Assembly (NCBI GenBank): GCA_015056975.1
Contig: SVFG01000005.1
Span: 1-56,313, forward strand
Length of the DNA: 56,313 bases
Source: Lachnospiraceae bacterium
GTDB taxonomy: Bacteria; Bacillota; Clostridia; Lachnospirales; Lachnospiraceae
Direction of reading: 5' to 3'
Shown here: piece after piece, positions 50,259 to 56,313 of the stretch
How positions within the stretch are numbered: position 1 is the first letter of the stretch
Layout: each line of letters starts with the position of its first letter
Notes under the pieces: generated by a model
The model's input: only the letters and a program-made list of their open reading frames with translations
Told to the model about the DNA's origin: nothing
Database searches by the model: none
Position numbers and translations under genes: made by a program

Positions 50259-52697
50259 TTATTTTACCGTAAAAGTAACCTTATCATTTTTATACCCGGC
50301 AGAAACAGTATCTCCCGGCACAATCTTCTTTAAGAGAATTTCCTCTGCCAAGGCATCCTCCACCACAGACTGAAGTGCTCTCTTAAGAGGTCTTGCACCC
50401 ATTTTGTTGTCCGCATACTTCTTTACCAGATGCTCCTTTAGCGCCGGCGTAATGGTAAGCTTAATATCCAGCTGTGATTCACATCTCTTGTACAGACCGG
50501 ACGCCAACAGATTCACAATATTCTTCATGTTCTCATCATTTAACTGGTGGAACACGATAATATCATCAATTCGGTTGATAAATTCAGGCTTGAAGTTTTT
50601 CTTTACTTCCTCCATAACGCCTGACTTCATCCGTTCATAATCCCTCTTCTCGTTTACCTCTGCCGCGAATCCCAAATTCTTGGGATCTACAATGCGCTGT
50701 GCACCTGCATTGGAGGTCATAATCAGAATGGTATTCTTAAAGCTCACCTTTCTGCCTTTGGAATCCGTGATATGTCCATCATCCAACACCTGCAGCAAAA
50801 TATTAAACACATCCGGATGTGCTTTCTCTACTTCATCAAACAAAACCACAGAATAAGGATTTCTGCGTACCTTCTCGGAAAGCTGTCCACCCTCTTCAAA
50901 GCCCACATATCCCGGAGGCGAACCAATCATCTTAGAAACGGAATGTCCTTCCATATACTCGGACATGTCCACACGTATCATGGCATCCTCTGAGCCAAAC
51001 ATTGCCTCTGCAAGTGCTTTGCTGAGCTCTGTCTTACCTACACCTGTCGGTCCCAAAAACAGGAAGGAACCAATCGGGCGATTCGGATCCTTAAGCCCCA
51101 CTCTGCCACGACGCATGGCCTTTGCCACGGCAGACACAGCTTCCTCCTGACCAATTACACGTTTATGCAGGATACTTTCCAGCTTTAAAAGTCGCTCGCT
51201 CTCTTTTTCTGCCAGTTTTTGTACCGGTATTTTGGTCCACATTGCCACCACATTCGCAATATCATTCTCGCCGATACTGTACTCCTTTTGACTATTCCTG
51301 CTCTCCCTGCGTTTTTGAAGCCTGTCATACTTTTTTAAAAGCTGCTCCTGATTGCGCTTAATCTCTGCCGCCTGAGTAAACGCTTCCATGCGGATAGAAC
51401 GCTCAATCTGTAAATCCATCTTCTTAATTTCATCCAGAAGCTCCTTTTCTTTATCAGGTGCTTCCATATTGCGAAGTCTCGCACTGGCTGACGCTTCATC
51501 AATCAGATCAATCGCCTTATCAGGGAGGTTTCTGTCATTGATATAGCGGTTAGATAATCTTACCGCAGCTTCTACCGCTTCATCCGTAATCTCTACCTGA
51601 TGATGCTCTTCATATCTGCCCTTGATGCCTTTCAAAATACGGATTGCTTCCTCCTCTGTCGGTTCCTCCACACTTACAGGCTGGAAACGACGCTCTAAAG
51701 CAGCATCCTTCTCCACATACTTACGGTACTCTGCGATAGTGGTTGCACCAATCAGCTGAATCTCTCCCCTTGCCAGGGAGGGCTTCAAAATATTGGATGC
51801 ATCGATAGCTCCCTCCGCACCACCGGCACCGATAATCGTATGAAGCTCATCCAAGAAGAGAATTACATTTCCATCCTCAATTACTTCCTTTATCAATTTC
51901 TTAATGCGCTCTTCAAACTCTCCGCGGTACTTACTTCCCGCAACCATACCGGATAAATCCAAAGTGAGTACACGCTTATTCTGCACGGTAAACGGTACAT
52001 CACCGCTTACAATGCGAAGTGCCAGCCCTTCTACCACTGCAGTCTTTCCCACACCCGGCTCACCGATTAAGCAGGGATTATTCTTGGTGCGTCTGCTCAA
52101 TATCTGAACAACTCTCTTTATTTCATCCTCTCTGCCGATTACCGGGTCAAGCTTTCCCTCTCTAGCCAGTGCCGTCAAATCGCGGCTGTACTGTGAAAGG
52201 GTAGATGCCTTGGCTTTACCTGCATTCTTTTTGCTTAAATCTTCCTTATAAAGATTACCGTCCTGACCTATGGCAAGCAAGGTATCCACATAAATCTTCT
52301 GAATATTGGCACCCACGGTATTAAGCAATCTCACTGCAACATTTTCACCTTCCTTGATAATCGCCATGAGAATATGCTCTGTTCCTGTGGCCTTCTGGCC
52401 AAAACGCTCCGCCTGTGCATGCGCTTCTTCCAACACCCTTTGGGCTCTGGGAGAATACCCTTCCCTTTCTCTCAGTGAAACACCGTTCTCGAACGCAATC
52501 AGCTCCTGAATCATATTCATCACCTGTTTTGCATCCACTCCGTTATTCGCAAGTACTCTTGCCGCCACTCCGGTATTTTCCTTTATCAATCCCACCAAAA
52601 TGTGCTCTGTACCTACATATCCCTGTTTTAAGCTTTTTGCACATCTTGTCGCCAACAAAAGTGCGTTTTGCGCTTTATCCGTAAACTGTGACTGCAT
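50259..52697 (-). CDS. clpC: ATP-dependent Clp protease ATP-binding subunit ClpC
   Basis: 812 residues with N-terminal repeat domain (1-145), D1 AAA+ with Walker A GEPGVGKT near 205, a middle domain with a UVR-like segment (about 415-455, [16 protein letters not shown]), and D2 with GPTGVGKTE near 550. Unfolds substrates for ClpP. In Bacillus clpC sits in ctsR-mcsA-mcsB-clpC; here its start overlaps the stop of a GntR regulator by 1 nt (TAATG) and no ctsR, mcsA or mcsB is adjacent. Confidence 0.95.
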   Translation of the reverse strand: MQSQFTDKAQNALLLATRCAKSLKQGYVGTEHILVGLIKENTGVAARVLANNGVDAKQVMNMIQELIAFENGVSLREREGYSPRAQRVLEEAHAQAERFGQKATGTEHILMAIIKEGENVAVRLLNTVGANIQKIYVDTLLAIGQDGNLYKEDLSKKNAGKAKASTLSQYSRDLTALAREGKLDPVIGREDEIKRVVQILSRRTKNNPCLIGEPGVGKTAVVEGLALRIVSGDVPFTVQNKRVLTLDLSGMVAGSKYRGEFEERIKKLIKEVIEDGNVILFLDELHTIIGAGGAEGAIDASNILKPSLARGEIQLIGATTIAEYRKYVEKDAALERRFQPVSVEEPTEEEAIRILKGIKGRYEEHHQVEITDEAVEAAVRLSNRYINDRNLPDKAIDLIDEASASARLRNMEAPDKEKELLDEIKKMDLQIERSIRMEAFTQAAEIKRNQEQLLKKYDRLQKRRESRNSQKEYSIGENDIANVVAMWTKIPVQKLAEKESERLLKLESILHKRVIGQEEAVSAVAKAMRRGRVGLKDPNRPIGSFLFLGPTGVGKTELSKALAEAMFGSEDAMIRVDMSEYMEGHSVSKMIGSPPGYVGFEEGGQLSEKVRRNPYSVVLFDEVEKAHPDVFNILLQVLDDGHITDSKGRKVSFKNTILIMTSNAGAQRIVDPKNLGFAAEVNEKRDYERMKSGVMEEVKKNFKPEFINRIDDIIVFHQLNDENMKNIVNLLASGLYKRCESQLDIKLTITPALKEHLVKKYADNKMGARPLKRALQSVVEDALAEEILLKKIVPGDTVSAGYKNDKVTFTVK

Positions 52698-53074
52698 TAT
52701 CTCAGCCCTCCATAATCTTCATATATTTCATCAATCAATGCATGGATTTCCTCTCGGGAAATATTTTTACAACTACTCTTTGCAAGTATTACCCGCAATT
52801 CCCTCTTTAACTCATTCAGTGTATGCATTCTGTCCACATCAATGGCAATCACCGCGCCTCTTCTTCTGTCAACCTTTACATACCCCTCCTGTTTCAAAAC
52901 AGTGTATGCTTTGTTTACCGTATGCATGTTGATACCTATCGTATCTGCCAGCTGTCGCACACTTGGAAGTGAATCCCCCTCCCTGAACTGTGCGGTGGCA
53001 ATACCCATAATAATCTGATTGCGCAGCTGCAGGTACAAGGCTTCATCACTGTTAAAATCTATTTGAATTATCAT
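52697..53074 (-). CDS. GntR (YhcF-type) transcriptional regulator
   Basis: About 125 residues: wHTH of the GntR family (LYLQLRNQIIMGIATAQFRE, GDSLPSVRQLADTIGINMHT, VNKAYTVLKQEGYV) with a short helical C-terminus (about 80-125), the YhcF/YtrA type lacking a large effector domain. It overlaps clpC by 1 nt, so ClpC synthesis is coupled to it. GGAG precedes the ATG at 53074. The promoter carries a palindrome, so autoregulation is likely. Confidence 0.9.
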   Translation of the reverse strand: MIIQIDFNSDEALYLQLRNQIIMGIATAQFREGDSLPSVRQLADTIGINMHTVNKAYTVLKQEGYVKVDRRRGAVIAIDVDRMHTLNELKRELRVILAKSSCKNISREEIHALIDEIYEDYGGLR

Positions 53075-53115
53075 ATCTGCTCCTTTCCGCACAACACACA
53101 ACCACATTTCATTTT

Positions 53116-53154
53116 GTTATATTCATATTATAACAGCTGTCAAAAAGCTGTCAA
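53116..53154 (-). promoter_or_regulatory. gntR-clpC promoter and operator
   Basis: TTGACA (53149-53154), 16-nt spacer, TATAAT (53127-53132). GTTATA-ATATGAA-TATAAC (53116-53134) is an inverted repeat covering the -10. TTGACAGCT appears twice (TTGACAGCTTTTTGACAGCT), giving a second possible -35 or a direct-repeat operator. No CtsR heptad direct repeat was recognised. Confidence 0.7.
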
Positions 53155-53190
53155 CCTTACAAGCATAAAGTTTATAGTTTTTTATCAATT

Positions 53191-53232
53191 AAAAAGCGAC
53201 AACAGAGAAGCATTCTCCTCCATTATCGCCTT
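53191..53232 (-). terminator. Terminator of the SH3 membrane protein gene
   Basis: GCGATAA / TTGTCGC with inner GAGAATGCTTCTC stem, followed leftward by TTTTTAATT. Confidence 0.65.
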
Positions 53233-53243
53233 TATTTTACATA

Positions 53244-54707
53244 TTAATTTTCTTCTTCTCCATCCCAATGCAGAAACTCAAATTCAAACTCGTCATCATC
53301 CTGCATAAAATTCTTGGACTTCCAAGTGTTTCCTTGTGCACCGTCCGTTTTCGCGGTATCGGGCTTTCTGCTCTCCTGCGACTTTCCTGTATATACGGGA
53401 TGCGCCTGCTTTTCACCTGCAGGTTTGTCTTGCGCCGGACGCGCCTGCTGAGGCTGTGTTGTGCCTGCCGGTTTTGTTCCCTGTTGCTGCACACCACTGT
53501 TTGCAGGTCTTATTCCCTGTTGCTGAGCACTACCGTTTGCCGGTCTTGCTCCCTGCTGTCCGGCATTTGCAGGACGTGCCTGATGGGTCTGGTTTCCTGC
53601 CGGTCTCGCTCCCTGCGCAGGCTTTGCACCTGTCTGCTTCTCAGCACCTACGGTATGCATTACCTTCTGATTACTTCCTTGGGCTCTGCTCTCATTACGT
53701 CTGCGTATGGTTTCGCGCTCTACCTCTCTAATATATGCAGAATCCATCATATCCTTAATCTTGAAAACCAAATAAGTAATCACTCCGCCCAGTGCCACGA
53801 GTGCTATCACCAAAAGAATAATCGTCGTCTTCTGACTCTTTACTTTTTTATGCTCTTTCTCCCAATCCGTATACAGCTGCTGATTCTGATTAGCCACACT
53901 GAACATGTCATCAATAGCATACTTAACACCTTCTACATTGTTAATCAGATACCACTTCTCATTCTCATAGCTTGTCTCGTAATCCTTGGAAGAAATAATC
54001 GGATTATCGGAGGGTTGTTCAGGTTCATCTACCACGGGAGGTTCTATGACGGGATCATCTACCACGGGAGGAGTAAGTTCTCCGCCAAGCTCCACATAAT
54101 CGGAACGGATAAAACCCTTCACCTCTGTACCGTTATTGATAAAATTAACCTGATACCATACCTTGCCGTCAGTACCGTTTGCCTTACCTGTTACGGTAAT
54201 CGCCATGCCCTTTTCAACTGCCGTTACAATGTCACTGGTTGTGGAAGCACTGCTTCTGACTCTGACTCTCTGACTGCCTTTCACAGTAGCACTGACCGGA
54301 TTCACCGCTTCTACTTCAACATTCGTACCCGGATTAGAGGGTGCTGAAGTCCCTCCGTTCTCTTTGGTCGGAGGAGTACTGCCATCCGTAATCTGAATCA
54401 AATCTGAACGGATATATCCAAGGGTATCTGCATCCACAAACACCTGATACCAGATTTTACCGTCAGCTCCTGTTGTCTGATGGTTAATAGTCACCTCGGA
54501 ATCCTTAAATGCACTTCCCAATGCCGCACTGGAACCGTTCGGCTCCTTGCGGATGTTCGCACTGCTAACAATAACTTTTCCCTGACTCTGTGCATGACTG
54601 ACAAGCAAAAACTGTTCCGCACACATTCCCAATGCAAGGGCCAGCAGCAATGCCGATGCACACATCATCAACTTCTTCCCCAAACGCATTTTACTTACTC
54701 TTCTCAT
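53244..54707 (-). CDS. SH3-domain membrane-anchored protein with Pro/Gln/Ala-rich tail
   Basis: 487 residues. A signal peptide or signal anchor (about 10-35), two extracellular bacterial SH3 domains (about 44-108 and 143-210; SANIRKEPNGSSAALG and RVRVRSSASTTSDIV), a Pro/Glu linker (PPVVDDPVIEPPVVDEP), and a transmembrane helix near 293-315 (IILLVIALVALGGVITYLVF) after a region with a coiled tendency. The C-terminal half is cytosolic and low-complexity with ARPANG / QQQG repeats, ending acidic (DDDEFEFEFLHWDGEEEN). Possibly links cell wall to cytosol. Start at the ATG following AAAGGATGGCAT. Confidence 0.8.
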   Translation of the reverse strand: MRRVSKMRLGKKLMMCASALLLALALGMCAEQFLLVSHAQSQGKVIVSSANIRKEPNGSSAALGSAFKDSEVTINHQTTGADGKIWYQVFVDADTLGYIRSDLIQITDGSTPPTKENGGTSAPSNPGTNVEVEAVNPVSATVKGSQRVRVRSSASTTSDIVTAVEKGMAITVTGKANGTDGKVWYQVNFINNGTEVKGFIRSDYVELGGELTPPVVDDPVIEPPVVDEPEQPSDNPIISSKDYETSYENEKWYLINNVEGVKYAIDDMFSVANQNQQLYTDWEKEHKKVKSQKTTIILLVIALVALGGVITYLVFKIKDMMDSAYIREVERETIRRRNESRAQGSNQKVMHTVGAEKQTGAKPAQGARPAGNQTHQARPANAGQQGARPANGSAQQQGIRPANSGVQQQGTKPAGTTQPQQARPAQDKPAGEKQAHPVYTGKSQESRKPDTAKTDGAQGNTWKSKNFMQDDDEFEFEFLHWDGEEEN

Positions 54708-54757
54708 ATGCCATCCTTTCTCAACTAACCTTCTCTGTTGATATTTATCTTACAAGT

Positions 54758-56034
54758 TTATACCAAATCGATTGCCTTACCGATATCATTTCTCTTGTAC
54801 TTATTGGCGAAGGAAACCCAATCCGTCGCTTCATATGCCTTCGCGCGTGCTTCTTTCAAGGTTGCGCCCTTAGCTGTCACTCCCAGTACACGACCACCGT
54901 TTGTTACAATGCGCCCCTTGTCGTCGAACTTACTACCCGCGTGGAAGCAGAAATAATCATCCTTATCATCAAAGTTCTCAAGTCCGGTAATCTCAAAGCC
55001 CTTCTCATAGCTTTCGGGATAACCATCAGATGCAAGTACCACACAGACTGCCGCATTGTCCTCGAATTCCAAATCTATCTGATCCAAGGTACCGTCGATG
55101 CAGGCGTCAATCACATCCATGATATCGTTCTTCATACGGCAGAGAACTACCTGTGTCTCAGGATCACCAAATCTTGCATTGTACTCAAGTACTCTGGGAC
55201 CGTTAGGGGTAAGCATAAGTCCGAAGAAAATAACACCCTTGAATTCTCTTCCCTCTGCCGCCATGGCATCCACGGTAGCCTGATAAATATATTTTTTGCA
55301 GAACTCGTCCACTTCCCTGTATAGAAAGGAGTGGGTGAAAAGGTTCCCATACCGCCGGTATTCAATCCCTCGTCGTTGTCCTTTGCACGTTTATGATCCT
55401 GTGCAGAGGTCATAATCTTTATATTTTTACCATCCACGAAGGATAATACCGAAACCTCGGGACCGGTCATAAACTCTTCAATAACCATACGGTTTCCGGC
55501 GCTTCCGAAATGCTTATCAAGCATAATCTCTTTTACGCCGGCCTTCGCCTCCTCCAAGGTGTTACAAATCAAAACACCCTTACCGAGAGCAAGACCGTCT
55601 GCTTTAAGTACGATGGGCATAGAGGCTGTCTCCAAATATGCCAGTGCCGCATCGGCATCATCAAAGTTCTCATAGGCCGCGGTAGGAATATTGTACTTTT
55701 TCATTAAATCCTTAGAAAATGCCTTGCTTCCCTCTAAGATAGCCGCATTTTTGTTGGGTCCGAAGGTACGGATGCCTGCTGCCTGCAATTCATCCACAAG
55801 TCCGCCTACCAGCGGATCATCCGGCGCAACAAACACCAAATCCACATCCTTTTCCTTTGCATAGGCAACTACCTTATCAAACTCCATCACGCCGATGGAA
55901 GGTTCGCACTCTGCAATCTGTGCAATACCGGCATTACCGGGTACACAATAAAGCTTCTCCACTCTCTTACTCTTTTTCATGCTGACTGCGATGGCATGCT
56001 CACGTCCGCCTCCGCCTACGATTAAAACCTTCAT
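54758..56034 (-). pseudogene. purD: Phosphoribosylamine-glycine ligase, frameshifted (purD)
   Basis: GAR synthetase, second step of purine synthesis. The N-terminal 245 residues or so (MKVLIVGGGGREHAIAV...GMGTFSPTPFYTG) and the C-terminal 184 residues (VDEFCKKYIYQATVDAMAAE...) lie in different frames that overlap at about 55312. On the minus strand the junction reads ACAGGGAAGTGGACGAG; restoring one G (GGGG) gives TGEVDEFCK and a 425-residue protein of normal length. All other motifs are intact. So the cause is a 1-nt deletion in a G run at 55315-55317, either a real inactivation or a sequencing error. The latter looks likelier for a gene of this pathway. Confidence 0.85.
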
Positions 56035-56075
56035 GATGATACCTCACTTATATTTAAATATGCTCTATGTACACT

Positions 56076-56313
56076 TTATACATGTCTTACCTTGCCCTCA
56101 ACCACTGTAATGCGGCCGTTTGCAATATCATCGATTGCCTTCGGAAGGATAATCCACTCTGCCTGCTCCATGACACGCTGCTGTAATACTTCTGCCGTGT
56201 CAAACTCTTCTACCATAACAGGCTTCTGGGCAATGATAGGGCCCTCGTCCATGCCTTCCGTCACAAAATGTACGGTGGCTCCCGTTACCTTCACGCCGCG
56301 CTCCAGTGCCTTT
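56076..56313 (-). CDS. purN: Phosphoribosylglycinamide formyltransferase, 3' part (purN)
   Basis: Only the C-terminal 79 residues or so are inside; the 5' end lies beyond the window. VTGATVHFVTEGMDEGPII with the metal-free folate-site Asp region D-E-GPII and WILPKAI match PurN, which formylates GAR. It ends 41 nt before purD on the same strand, the usual purN-purD order, so a purine operon continues to the right. Confidence 0.9.
   Translation of the reverse strand, partial: KALERGVKVTGATVHFVTEGMDEGPIIAQKPVMVEEFDTAEVLQQRVMEQAEWIILPKAIDDIANGRITVVEGKVRHV

Noticed and set aside
53268-54347. 359-residue frame on the plus strand antisense to the SH3 membrane protein
   Set aside because: It lies fully within the real leftward gene, is Cys/Leu-rich in the way of antisense frames, and lacks a ribosome-binding site and family match.

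Overview
The window reads as a chromosomal segment of a low-to-mid GC Firmicute of class Clostridia, most likely family Lachnospiraceae. The signs are strong Shine-Dalgarno sites, sigma-A type promoters with 16-18 bp spacers, a single-chain PurL with a fused glutaminase domain, a DnaJ / DUF5685 / zinc-ribbon trio, a T-box leader, and several small families typical of that group. The family call is from recognition of protein families, not from a search. No prophage, IS transposase, integrase or CRISPR array is visible.

Layout. 1-1130: edge of a leftward gene, then a nucleoside phosphorylase. 1135-3822: leftward heptad-repeat coiled-coil gene and the DnaJ / DUF5685 / zinc-ribbon operon. 3976-5687: tryptophan-type T-box leader and a TrpB-like enzyme. 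5838-10372: leftward mixed cluster (GrpB-like, Nudix, metallopeptidase, RsmH, alpha/beta hydrolase, flavin-type oxidoreductase, MarR). 10705-13410: pnp and rpsO. 13466-21017: secreted NlpC/P60 enzyme, Na/Pi symporter, small membrane and zinc-ribbon proteins, NatA/NatB-type ABC exporter. 21128-29775: the translation/transcription operon rimP-nusA-rnpM-ylxQ-infB-rbfA, then nrnA-truB-ribF. 29892-38477: argS, queH, an ABC exporter, superoxide dismutase, NhaC antiporter, EAL/HDOD protein. 38630-43652: purL, TetR and DUF6508. 43802-46084: a large cyclic-nucleotide-domain protein. 46390-50161: OFA-family transporter, a probable unannotated small RNA, tRNA-Trp, radA, a small unknown. 50259-54707: gntR-clpC and an SH3 membrane protein. 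54758-56313: frameshifted purD and the 3' end of purN.

How it fits together. The ancestral order rimP...rbfA-nrnA-truB-ribF-rpsO-pnp is still on one strand, but it is cut after rbfA by a terminator plus a long palindromic element, and again between ribF and rpsO by about 7.7 kb of unrelated genes. purL and purD-purN belong to de novo purine synthesis but lie about 12 kb apart.

Most unusual feature. Several gene-free gaps hold large (137-268 nt) imperfect palindromes. Each lies within about 2-30 nt of the U-tract end of an intrinsic terminator. Three copies (10477-10645, 16440-16649, 46123-46330) clearly share core sequence, yet their outer stems differ in sequence while staying self-complementary. 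They look like a family of structured, possibly transcribed, mobile or repeated elements. Related-looking palindromes occur at 23960-24172, 35425-35692 and in the pnp leader (12837-12945). A second candidate novelty is a promoter-hairpin-hairpin-terminator unit at 47888-48026 with no reading frame. All functional statements rest on reading the sequence; no searches or folding programs were run.
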